Below are positions 1-6,375 of a stretch of DNA of 12,830 nt, piece after piece (position 1 is the stretch's first letter; the number at the start of each line of letters is the position of its first letter). The notes below the pieces were generated by a model. That model was not told the origin of the DNA. It saw nothing but the letters and a program-made list of their open reading frames with translations, and ran no database searches. Both the position numbers and the translations under genes were made by a program. Source of the DNA: JANMQK01 sp031370485. GTDB taxonomy: Bacteria > Acidobacteriota > Polarisedimenticolia > Gp22-AA2. The stretch is from contig JANMQK010000170.1 in assembly GCA_031370485.1 (NCBI GenBank), positions 1-12,830 of the forward strand. Direction: 5' to 3'.

Positions 1-889
1 CGAAGAACCAGAGCTTGTCCTTGACGATGTAGCCGCCGAGATCGCCCCCGAAGTCCTGCTTGCTGAAACCGGCGGTCGTGCCCGTGACCGAGACCACCGG
101 ATCGGCCCGGCTCTGCAGCGAGTCGCTGTCGTTGTAGCCGAAGAGGTCGCCGTGGAACTGGTTCCCCCCCGACTTGGTGATGACATTGATGATGCCGCCG
201 GTCGTCCGTCCGTACTCCGCCTCGAACCCGCCCGCCTTGACCTCGACCTCCTTGATGAACTCGTAGTTGAGCTCGGTCCCCTGAAAGCCGTATTCGATGC
301 CGGTCGTGTTGACCCCGTCGATGTAGAAGGCGTTCTCCGCCCCGCTGCTGCCGTACACCGTGATGGTCGGAGGCGCCGTGATCGAGATGTTGTTGTTGCT
401 GGCGTCGCTCGAAATGCCCGGCGCGATCTGCACGATCGAGGCGTAGTTCCGGTCGGTCGGAATCGTCTCGAGGGCCCGTTCGTTGAGGTTCGTCCCGAGT
501 GTCGTCGAGGTGGTGTCGACCGGCGCCTCCCCGACGACCTTCACCTGCTCCTGCAGGGTCGGCTCCAGGGTCACGTCGAGGGTGGTGCTGCGATCCAGGG
601 CGACCGTGATGTCATTCCGGGTGACGGGCGAGAAGCCCTGCGCGGTGAACGTGATGTTGTAATGGCCTGGAGGCAGGAGGGTCAGGCGGTACCGTCCGTT
701 CGTGGCGCTCGTCGCGATCCTGGAACCCTGGAGCGCGGGGCTGAATGCCGCGACGGAGACATCGGCGAGGCCCTTTCCTCCCGCGACGGTCACCTCTCCG
801 AGAATCTCGCCGGTCGTCTGGGCCCAGGCCGGGACCAGAACGCCGCACATCAGGAGCAGGATCGGCAGGCACCATCGGCGCGCGCTCAT
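1..889 (-). CDS. TonB-dependent receptor with N-terminal carboxypeptidase-regulatory-like domain (partial, C-terminus beyond left edge)
   Basis: An outer-membrane receptor of the TonB-dependent (Oar-like) type, expected to import or bind a large ligand using energy from TonB; the ligand cannot be told. The first 296 residues are visible. Residues 1-24 form a signal peptide (MSARR, a hydrophobic run, then AWAQ). Residues ~25-110 are a carboxypeptidase-regulatory-like beta-sandwich, with NGRYRLTLLPPGHYNITF as its typical core. The plug domain follows from ~115, with VYGSSGAENAFYIDGVNTTG (179-198) and then the stretch around 211-247 containing VEVKAGGFEAEYGRTTGGII and an NVITKSGGN continuation, which is the classical plug signature. 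The barrel is cut off by the window edge. The ATG at 889-887 is preceded by a near-perfect AGGAGGT (899-893), which fixes the start. It lies 101 bp downstream of the phosphatase gene on the same strand, so co-transcription is possible but not proven. Confidence 0.93.
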   Translation of the reverse strand, partial: MSARRWCLPILLLMCGVLVPAWAQTTGEILGEVTVAGGKGLADVSVAAFSPALQGSRIATSATNGRYRLTLLPPGHYNITFTAQGFSPVTRNDITVALDRSTTLDVTLEPTLQEQVKVVGEAPVDTTSTTLGTNLNERALETIPTDRNYASIVQIAPGISSDASNNNISITAPPTITVYGSSGAENAFYIDGVNTTGIEYGFQGTELNYEFIKEVEVKAGGFEAEYGRTTGGIINVITKSGGNQFHGDLFGYNDSDSLQSRADPVVSVTGTTAGFSKQDFGGDLGGYIVKDKLWFF

Positions 890-939
890 GGGACCTCCTG
901 TTGTCGTTTGACTCCGGGCGATTCCGAAACCTTGGGCAG

Positions 940-948
940 AGCCTACCA
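940..948 (-). promoter_or_regulatory. Possible extended -10 promoter element for the TonB receptor gene
   Basis: In the 101-bp gap upstream of the receptor, the minus strand reads TGGTAGGCT. This fits a TGn plus TAnnnT extended -10, about 50 bases before the start codon. No convincing -35 is visible at 16-18 bp. This is a weak, pattern-based call. Confidence 0.22.
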
Positions 949-990
949 TAGGCGCGTCGAAGCGGTTCCGATGAATCGCGCCGGGCCACG

Positions 991-3045
991 TCAAGGCTGC
1001 TGCTCGAGGTACCGCCGGACCTCCGGCTGGTCGGGATCGATGCGTAGCGATCGGCGGAAGTCGTCGCGGGCGCCTGCCGCGTCCCCCAGACACAGGCGGG
1101 CCAACCCGGAGGAGGCGGGGACCAGGGCGTTGCGCGGAGCGAGCCTCTCGGCCTGCCGGAAATCCTCCAGGGCGCCCCGGCAGTCTTCCCGCTCGATGCG
1201 ATACCGGCCGCGGAAGAGCCACAGTTCGGGTTCCCCGGTGCGGGCCGCCAGGGCGGCGTTCACGATCCCGAGGCTCCGGTCGGTTTCTCCGGCCCGGCTG
1301 CAGGCGATCGCTCTCGTGATCACGTTGCGCACTCCGTCCGGCGCGCCTTCGCGGAGCGATCGGACGAGCAGATCGTCGGCGCGGGCGGGATCCCGCTTGG
1401 CGGCGAAGAGCAGGTCGCTGAGATTCCACAGGGCCGAGGCGAGACGGGGGTCCAGCGCGATCGCCCGTTCGAAGGCGGCGATCGCCGCGTCCGTCCTCTT
1501 CTCCTCCCTGAGGATGAGCCCTTCGTTGTTGTACGAGCCCGGCGTGCGGGTCGAGGCCGGGCCGGACGACGGCCCCTTGGCCGGGGCGAAAGGAGCGCCC
1601 GTGGTCTCGGAGGCGCCGATGTACCCCAGGGTCCTGAGCCTCGCGATCGCCTCCGCGTCGGCTGCGGGATTGTCCGGGGCGGCCGGCGGTGCGGTCGCCG
1701 GCTGGCCGAACGAGGCACGGTAGTCAGCCGGGGCGCCGCTCGACACCACCTCTCCAAGAGGGGTCCCGGCGATCCCCCGAGCCGGCGGCAGGCCCATGAG
1801 CGCGAGGAGCGTGGCGCAGGTTTGCAGCACGCTTCCTGAAGGCGCGCGCTCCCTGGCGCTCGCTCGGGCCCGGATCCCCGGGCCCCAGAGGACGTAGATC
1901 CCCTCGTCGCGATGCCACCTGCCGGCGGTGGCGGCCAGGCGGCCGGAGATCTCCTTCGGCCGCCCATCCTTCCAGCGGAAGCCATGGTCGGAGGCAATCA
2001 TCAGCACGGCACCCCGGGCCGCCGCCAGCGCGCGGTACTCACCCAACATGCGATCGATGAGGGCGAAATAGAGACGCGGCACCTGGGCGTAGCGCTCGTA
2101 GTCGGCGACGGAGATCTCAGCCTGGCGCGGCGGAGCGTACGGCGCGAAAAGGTGGCCGATCGCGTCGGTCCCCTGGAAGTAGACAAGCGCCAGGTCCGGC
2201 CGCTCTTCCCTCATCCACTCCGTCGCCAGGGCATGGTAGACGCGGGTCTCGACGAGGATGCGGCGCAGGGCGGTGACGGGGTGGACGAACGGGTCCGGCC
2301 CAGCCGCGAGCCTCCGGTAGTCCTTTTCGGCGAGCCACGGGAAATACGATCGCATCACCGCGGCATCGACACTCTGTTCCGCCTTCCCGAGGGCGCGCCG
2401 CGCCCAGTCCTCGCGGTCCGGCGGATAGACGATCCCCGGCGGCGGGCTCGCCTCGCCGTACTGGTACGAGAACAGCCGATCGGAGACCACAAGCCCCTCG
2501 ACCCGCTCGGCTGGGTAGGTGGCCCAGAACCCGACCACAGCCACCGTCCTGCCGGAGGCTGAGACCATGTTCCAGACGGCGGGAACGCGCCGCTCATCGC
2601 TGGTGATTGGCTCCCTCGCGCCGCTTCGCGGATTGAAACGGGTGAAGTCGAGGATGCCGTGATCGAGAGGGCCGGCCCCGGTCATCATCGAGGTCCAGAC
2701 GAGCGGAGATAGGGGAGGGTGGAATGTCGTCAGGACCCCGGCGCGCCCCTCCCGCACTAGCGCGGCGAGGTTCGGCATCACCCCGTCGGCGACGTAGCCG
2801 TCCAGGAGATCCCAATCGGCCCCGTCGAGCCCGATAAAGATGACCGGATGACCGGCCCCCGGCGGTGGCGCGGGCGCGATCGCTCCCTGCGACGGGCCGC
2901 GGAGGTGGCGCTCGCGGACAAGGCGCATCCCTCCGTACAGCGCGCCCAGCAGCAGGACCGTCGCCGCCAGTCCGATGACGAGAATTCGCCGGGCCGGGCG
3001 GGCAGGCTCGGGGCCCGCCGACCCTGTCCCCCGAGGATGACCCAA
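991..3045 (-). CDS. Membrane-anchored alkaline phosphatase superfamily (type I phosphodiesterase/NPP-like) protein with C-terminal TPR-like repeats
   Basis: A 684-aa metal-dependent phosphohydrolase or phosphodiesterase of the alkaline phosphatase superfamily; the substrate is unknown. A short basic N-terminus is followed by one membrane span (~20-39), so the catalytic domain should face the periplasm. Expected active-site residues are visible: D74 in GLDGADWD, S113 as the likely nucleophile in PPLSPLVWTSMMTG (where nucleotide pyrophosphatases usually have Thr), D294 and H298 in GTDAIGHLF, D353-H354 in ASDHGF, and H378 in GRWHRDEG. Residues ~500-684 form TPR-like helical repeats (NNEGLILREEKRTDAAIAAF with ALDPRLASALWNLS, and GALEDFRQAERLAPRNA), probably for protein contacts. 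The start is TTG, chosen because AGGAGG sits 5 bases upstream and because the membrane anchor directly follows. It runs ahead of the TonB receptor and is divergent from the DUF1579 gene. The fold is secure; the reaction is not. Confidence 0.9.
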   Translation of the reverse strand: MGHPRGTGSAGPEPARPARRILVIGLAATVLLLGALYGGMRLVRERHLRGPSQGAIAPAPPPGAGHPVIFIGLDGADWDLLDGYVADGVMPNLAALVREGRAGVLTTFHPPLSPLVWTSMMTGAGPLDHGILDFTRFNPRSGAREPITSDERRVPAVWNMVSASGRTVAVVGFWATYPAERVEGLVVSDRLFSYQYGEASPPPGIVYPPDREDWARRALGKAEQSVDAAVMRSYFPWLAEKDYRRLAAGPDPFVHPVTALRRILVETRVYHALATEWMREERPDLALVYFQGTDAIGHLFAPYAPPRQAEISVADYERYAQVPRLYFALIDRMLGEYRALAAARGAVLMIASDHGFRWKDGRPKEISGRLAATAGRWHRDEGIYVLWGPGIRARASARERAPSGSVLQTCATLLALMGLPPARGIAGTPLGEVVSSGAPADYRASFGQPATAPPAAPDNPAADAEAIARLRTLGYIGASETTGAPFAPAKGPSSGPASTRTPGSYNNEGLILREEKRTDAAIAAFERAIALDPRLASALWNLSDLLFAAKRDPARADDLLVRSLREGAPDGVRNVITRAIACSRAGETDRSLGIVNAALAARTGEPELWLFRGRYRIEREDCRGALEDFRQAERLAPRNALVPASSGLARLCLGDAAGARDDFRRSLRIDPDQPEVRRYLEQQP

Positions 3046-3050
3046 CGAGG

Positions 3051-3056
3051 CCTCCT
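3051..3056 (-). promoter_or_regulatory. Shine-Dalgarno sequence fixing a TTG start
   Basis: AGGAGG on the minus strand, 5 bases before the TTG at 3045-3043. It decides the start of the phosphatase gene, because no ATG lies between it and the membrane anchor. Confidence 0.7.
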
Positions 3057-3168
3057 GTGGCCGCGGTTCTCAGCGTGCGGTGACGTCGCGGCTCGACGCA
3101 TCTTATCGCGGCCCGGCCGGAGAGCGACCCGATCCGTGACGATCAGCCCACGGGCCGGTAGGTCGCGG

Positions 3169-3174
3169 TATAAT
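3169..3174 (+). promoter_or_regulatory. Candidate -10 element upstream of the DUF1579 gene
   Basis: A perfect TATAAT in an otherwise GC-rich divergent intergenic region. It would place transcription start near 3181 and give a leader of about 40 bases before the ATG at 3223. No good TTGACA-like -35 sits 16-18 bp upstream (GCCCAC-like sequence there), so another recognition mode or an activator would be needed. Confidence 0.45.
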
Positions 3175-3222
3175 CCCCGCCGGTTCGCAGTTCGAACGAG
3201 ACACAATTCCAAAGGAGGATCC

Positions 3223-3831
3223 ATGGCCCGTAAAATTGCAGGAACCCTGTTGAAGGCTGCCGGTGTTCTTCTGCTCGTCGCGCCGGCCCTGGCTTACGGG
3301 GCGCAGGAGCACGCGCAGATGACCCCGGAGCAGAAAGCCGAGATGGAGGCGTACATGAAGGCCGGCACGCCGGGCGCCCCGCACCAGTGGCTGGCCTCCA
3401 CCGTCGGCACCTACGATCTCAAGATCAAGAGCTGGCACGAGCCGAACGGTCCCGCGATGGAGGAGACCGGCACCGCGACCCGCAAGCTCATGCTCGATGG
3501 CCGCGTGCTCGCCGAGGACATGAGCAGCTCGATGATGGGGATGCCGTTCACCGGCCACGGCATGATGGGCTATGACAACGTCACCGGCAAGTACTGGTCG
3601 ACCTGGACCGACAGCATGTCCACTGGTCTGATGCTGAGCGAAGGCACCTGCGACGCCCAGAAGGCCTGCACCTACACCGGCAGCTGGAACGATCCGATCA
3701 AGAAGGGGCCGGTGAAGTCGCGGATGACCACCCGCTGGACTGACCCGGCGACCGAGGTCTTCACGATGTACGGCCCGGGCAAGGACGGCAAGGAAATGAA
3801 GATGATGGAGATCACCTACATCAAGAAGTAA
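3223..3831 (+). CDS. Secreted DUF1579 family protein
   Basis: A 202-aa exported protein of the DUF1579 family, whose biochemical role is not established. Residues 1 to ~24 form a signal peptide (MARKIAG, hydrophobic core, APALA). The mature part has the family pattern: HQWLASTVGTYDLKIKSW (~54-71), then GRVLAEDMSSSMMGMPFTGH, GMMGYDNVTGKYWSTWTD, and a C-terminal beta-rich section. These proteins are predicted to be small beta-barrel or lipocalin-like folds. It is unusually rich in methionine (for example MSSSMMGMPF and EMKMMEI). The frame is open upstream to 2848, but the ATG at 3223 is chosen because AAAGGAGG (3211-3218) precedes it and the signal peptide starts there. It stands alone, divergent from the phosphatase and closed by a hairpin. 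Confidence 0.88.
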   Translation: MARKIAGTLLKAAGVLLLVAPALAYGAQEHAQMTPEQKAEMEAYMKAGTPGAPHQWLASTVGTYDLKIKSWHEPNGPAMEETGTATRKLMLDGRVLAEDMSSSMMGMPFTGHGMMGYDNVTGKYWSTWTDSMSTGLMLSEGTCDAQKACTYTGSWNDPIKKGPVKSRMTTRWTDPATEVFTMYGPGKDGKEMKMMEITYIKK

Positions 3832-3837
3832 CTCGAA

Positions 3838-3874
3838 CGGGCGGCGCCTCGCGTTCCACAAGGGGCGCCGCCCG
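3838..3874 (+). terminator. GC-rich stem-loop, probable terminator after the DUF1579 gene
   Basis: A perfect 11-bp inverted repeat: CGGGCGGCGCC (3838-3848) and GGCGCCGCCCG (3864-3874) with a 15-base loop, starting 7 bases after the stop codon. No real T-run follows, so it is not a textbook intrinsic terminator. Its place between convergent genes suggests it could act from both sides. Confidence 0.65.
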
Positions 3875-3889
3875 CCTTGGTCCCGCAAC

Positions 3890-3997
3890 CTATCCGCGGG
3901 TGGGCGGTGACGGAGGATCCACGAGCCGGTTGCGGCAGGCGCAGGCCAGGAGCTCGAGGCGGTCGCGGACCCCGAGCTTGTCGTAGATCGAGGTCTT
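3890..3997 (-). pseudogene. Remnant: C-terminal end of a LuxR/GerE-type HTH regulator
   Basis: On the minus strand, the last ~35 codons read KTSIYDKLGVRDRLELLACA and then CRNRLVDPPSPPTRG before a TAG. The part TSIYDKLGVRDRLELL is the end of the recognition helix and the final helix of LuxR-type DNA-binding domains, as in NarL-family response regulators. Upstream of ~3995 the same frame no longer resembles a regulator (no receiver domain, no first half of the HTH), and the opposite strand there encodes glycosyltransferase sequence instead. The frame is open to 4264, but that part is non-homologous. No start codon or ribosome binding site makes sense, so I read it as a dead 3' end rather than a small gene. 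Confidence 0.6.
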
Positions 3998-4706
3998 TAC
4001 AGCTACCTGGCGTCCCGGATCCGCCTGATCTCCCTGCTGGGCTTCCTCGTTCTGGAATCGGCGATCCGCCGCGGGCGCTGGATCGTCACGCACGGGGCGG
4101 CCTTCATTACCGGGACGGCGGCTGCGGCCTTCCCGCTTTTCCTTTATTACCTCTCGAAGACAGGGGCCTTCTGGGTCAGGACCGCGGAGCTGAACGTGTT
4201 CCATGACGAGCATCCACTCCTGGCGATTGCGGAAAACGTCTGGCGCCACCTCCTCATGTTCCATCTCTTCGGAGGAACGTACGCGCGCGACAACTTCCCC
4301 GGCCTCCCCATGATAGATGTCGTGACCGGCCTTCTGCTCGTCGCGGGGGTGGCGGTCCTCGGCCGGGTCGTCGACTCCACGGCAGCGCGGCTGATTGTCT
4401 GCCTCTTCCCATCAAGATGATGGCGGTTTTCATCTTCCGGGACGTTACGACCCCGCGCGCCCGCTTTCGGAAAACCTGGCGCGCCCGAGGGGCATCGTCC
4501 TGTCGTATCCGGGCGCCGCAGCGGACCCGGGCTCCCCGGGCGATGACGGGATGCCGGCCCACGGTCCGGCGAAGATCATCTTCCGGGACCGGGACTCGGG
4601 GCTCGGGGAAACGATCCGGAGCCGGTACCCCGGCGCCACTCTCCGCGAAATCCGGGACGCCCGCGGCGAGCCGCTTTTCGCCGTGGCCACGCTGCCGCAA
4701 GGGTAG
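3998..4706 (+). pseudogene. Remnant of an ArnT/GT39-like polytopic membrane glycosyltransferase, 5'-truncated and frame-disrupted
   Basis: One frame (3998-4420) encodes hydrophobic spans typical of the middle of dolichyl-phosphate-mannosyltransferase/ArnT-like enzymes: LYSYLASRIRLISLLGFLVL, FPLFLYYLSKTGAFWVRTAE, then HLLMFHLFGGTYARDNFPGL PMIDVVTGLL. It hits a TGA at 4418-4420. A second frame (~4395-4706) then encodes what looks like the C-terminal soluble tail of such enzymes: GMPAHGPAKIIFRDRD and RSRYPGATLREIRDARGEPL FAVATLPQG, ending at TAG 4704-4706. The N-terminal catalytic loop with the acidic motif is absent, as are the membrane spans expected between the two parts. It therefore has at least two lesions: loss of the 5' half at ~3998 and a deletion or frameshift around 4370-4560. 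These enzymes normally transfer a sugar from a polyprenyl carrier; this copy should be inactive. Assignment is by pattern memory, not alignment. Confidence 0.6.
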
Positions 4707-4755
4707 CTGGGATCCCGGTTACGATGCCGCCCGGCACCCGTTCTCCCGCAAAGGT

Positions 4756-4783
4756 TTGGTCAGGCCAATGATTGGATGATAAC
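4756..4783 (+). promoter_or_regulatory. Possible promoter of the bacillithiol-type operon
   Basis: TTGGTC (4756-4761) and GATAAC (4778-4783) sit 16 bp apart, with 3/6 and 4/6 matches to -35 and -10 consensus respectively. They lie in the only non-coding stretch before the operon, ~75 bases upstream of the first start codon. A palindrome fills the spacer. This is a suggestion only. Confidence 0.3.
4765..4775 (+). promoter_or_regulatory. Palindrome CCAATGATTGG, candidate operator
   Basis: A perfect 5-1-5 inverted repeat (CCAAT-G-ATTGG) lying between the putative -35 and -10 elements. A further TTGG half-site (4756-4759) lies upstream and can pair with the same CCAA, giving three half-sites in a row. 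A repressor bound here would block the promoter. No regulator gene is nearby to match it to. Confidence 0.35.
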
Positions 4784-4858
4784 CTTCGCCTTTCCATGTC
4801 ACGGGGGGCAACGCGGGTCGCTCACGGGTCCGGCGGCCACCAAGGGAATACCGATCCC

Positions 4859-5629
4859 ATGAGCGAACCGATCATCTGCTTCGGACAGCAACCCTGCGGG
4901 TTCTTTCCCAAGCGGTTCTTCTACGCGAAGGTGACCACCGCCCGCCGGCTGCAGCGGCGGATCGGGGGACGGATCGTCTATTTCTGCCACGACAGCGACC
5001 ACGACTATCGTGAGACGACGACGCCGCTCCGGGATCTGAAGACGGGTGATCTCAAGCGGATCAACTTCGATCACATGGGGAAGCTCCAGAAGAAGTACGC
5101 GCCTCTTTACGCGAAGCAGATTCGGGACGACTGGCAGGAACGGACGGCCCGTTTGCTTCCGTGCTTCGTGCCGCCCGCGCTGGTGGACATCTTCCGGTCG
5201 ATCAAGGCGGACACGGTGGCGGACTTCTGTCTTGAGATGTACCGGAGGCTGGGGCTTCTCGACGGCGTGGATCTGGTCCGGTCGAGCGATCCGGCCCTGC
5301 GGAGGCTGGCGGTGGACGTCGAGGATTTCTACGTCGACGTGGAATATGAGGGGGAGCTGGTCCGGGCACGGTGCCGCGACGGGAAACTGACCCTTCACCG
5401 GGGCGGCGACGAATTCCTGGAAGTTCCGTACCGCGAGCCCCGGAAGGAGAGCATCAGCCCGGCCCGGGACACGCGGCTGCGCTGGATGCAATCGATCGTC
5501 CATTGCACCCACTATGTCGCCGGGGCGAGCGAGGCCGAGTACCTGAATCGCGAGGAGACGCCGGAGATTACTTTCATGGAACGTGATTCGATCGAACGGG
5601 CCCACGAGTCCTACGTGGACGGGCCATGA
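4859..5629 (+). CDS. Short BshC-like protein (putative cysteine- or amino-acid-adding enzyme of a bacillithiol-type pathway)
   Basis: A 256-aa protein that I read as a reduced relative of BshC, the enzyme that joins cysteine to GlcN-malate. BshC landmarks occur in the right order: GQQ at 9-11 followed by a helix (YAKVTTARRL), VYFCHDSDHDYRET at 40-53 (BshC proteins have a W-x-x-x-EDHD motif here), LVRSSDPALRRLA at 139-151 (BshC: L-x-S-x-DP), a beta section at 157-190, and MQSIVHCTHYVAGASEAEYL at 210-229 (BshC: Q...P...VAGPGEIAY). BshC is normally ~500-540 aa. The N-terminal ~100 residues and the C-terminal coiled coil are missing, and EDHD has become DSDHD and GPGE has become GASE. The start at ATG 4859 is chosen because homology begins within 5 residues; the frame is open to a TTG at 4772 but that would run through the promoter region. 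The ribosome site is weak (AAGGGA, 11 bases upstream). Its stop overlaps the deacetylase start (ATGA). Identity is inference from motifs and neighbours. Confidence 0.68.
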   Translation: MSEPIICFGQQPCGFFPKRFFYAKVTTARRLQRRIGGRIVYFCHDSDHDYRETTTPLRDLKTGDLKRINFDHMGKLQKKYAPLYAKQIRDDWQERTARLLPCFVPPALVDIFRSIKADTVADFCLEMYRRLGLLDGVDLVRSSDPALRRLAVDVEDFYVDVEYEGELVRARCRDGKLTLHRGGDEFLEVPYREPRKESISPARDTRLRWMQSIVHCTHYVAGASEAEYLNREETPEITFMERDSIERAHESYVDGP

Positions 5630-6375
5630 TGCGCGAACCTGGAATCCCCGCGTCCCCGCGGCCGGACCTGCGGATACTGGCCGTGGGGGCCCATCCCGAC
5701 GATGTCGAGTTCGGGTGCGGGGGGATTCTCGTCAAGGAGGCCGCCCGGGGACACGCGATCACGGTGCTCAACCTGTCGCGCGGGGAATCGGGCTCCTCCG
5801 GCACGGCCGGCCGGAGGGAGAAAGAGGCCAGGGCCGCCGCGTCGCGGATGGGAACCGCGCTGGAGTTTCTTGATCTCGATGGAGACGCCCGGCTCGAGTA
5901 CCGGCCGCAAAACGCCCTCGAGATCGCCCGCGTGATCCGGAGGCTGAAACCAAACTTGTTGCTCGCGCCCTCCCCCGAGGAGAACCAGCATCCCGACCAC
6001 GGGAAAGCGGGTCGCCTCACCCGGGACGCCGCGCGGCTCGCCCGCTACGGCGGACTCGAGGGTCTCGAGCCGCTGCCCGCCCACGCCATCGACGCGCTCT
6101 ATTTCTACGACATCACCGTGACCGGGAGCGGGACCGCCCTGGCGGGCATGGCGAAAGTGATCGTCGACATCTCCGGCGTGTTCGAGACCTGGAAAGCGGC
6201 GATGGAGTGCCACAAGTCGCAGATGGAGACGCGCAATTACGTCGACCTGCAGGTGGCGCGCGCGCGCCTCCTGGGAGCGGAGATCGGCGTTCCGGCCGCC
6301 ATGGCCGTCTGGGCCAACGACCCGATTCGCCTCGAAGGGCTCACCGACCTTGAAAAATCGGGGAGGCGCTATTGA
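5626..6375 (+). CDS. bshB1: BshB-type LmbE/PIG-L family N-acetylglucosaminyl-malate deacetylase
   Basis: A 249-aa cytoplasmic zinc deacetylase of the LmbE/PIG-L family, expected to remove the acetyl group from GlcNAc-malate to give GlcN-malate, the second step of bacillithiol synthesis. The N-terminal AHPDDVEFGCGG places zinc ligands at H23 and D26, with D25 as general base. The second motif ENQHPDHGKAGR gives H122 (catalysis) and H125 (third zinc ligand). The C-terminal half has the BshB1-type run YVDLQVARARLLGAEIGVPA followed by AMAVW. Length is normal for the family. The start overlaps the preceding stop (ATGA); a second ATG at 5629 is an equal alternative and changes only one residue. It is followed by bshA with a 3-bp overlap (TTGA). 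Identity as BshB rather than another LmbE amidase rests mainly on the adjacent bshA. Confidence 0.88.
   Translation: MMREPGIPASPRPDLRILAVGAHPDDVEFGCGGILVKEAARGHAITVLNLSRGESGSSGTAGRREKEARAAASRMGTALEFLDLDGDARLEYRPQNALEIARVIRRLKPNLLLAPSPEENQHPDHGKAGRLTRDAARLARYGGLEGLEPLPAHAIDALYFYDITVTGSGTALAGMAKVIVDISGVFETWKAAMECHKSQMETRNYVDLQVARARLLGAEIGVPAAMAVWANDPIRLEGLTDLEKSGRRY
6360..6366 (+). promoter_or_regulatory. Shine-Dalgarno sequence for the TTG start of bshA
   Basis: GGGGAGG lies inside the end of the deacetylase gene, 5 bases before the TTG at 6372. It supports this start over any later one, as the protein's first beta strand (LRIAITCYPSVGGSG) begins right after it. Confidence 0.6.

Noticed and set aside
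152..1723. A 523-aa plus-strand reading frame
   Set aside because: It is antisense to the TonB receptor and the phosphatase, both of which have clear domains, signal peptide or anchor, and ribosome sites. Its Arg/Gly/Asp-rich translation has no recognisable motif, as expected of a shadow in GC-rich DNA.
3100..3105. TAAGAT on the minus strand as a -10 for the phosphatase gene
   Set aside because: It matches only 4/6 and has no -35 at a proper distance; too weak to list as a promoter.
2848..3222. In-frame upstream extension of the DUF1579 gene by 125 codons
   Set aside because: The added residues are Arg-rich and overlap the divergent promoter region and the phosphatase gene. The signal peptide and AAAGGAGG clearly mark ATG 3223 as the start.
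3890..4264. Intact 124-aa regulator on the minus strand
   Set aside because: Only the last ~35 codons resemble a LuxR-type HTH. The rest is antisense to glycosyltransferase-like sequence, so this is a remnant and not a functional gene.
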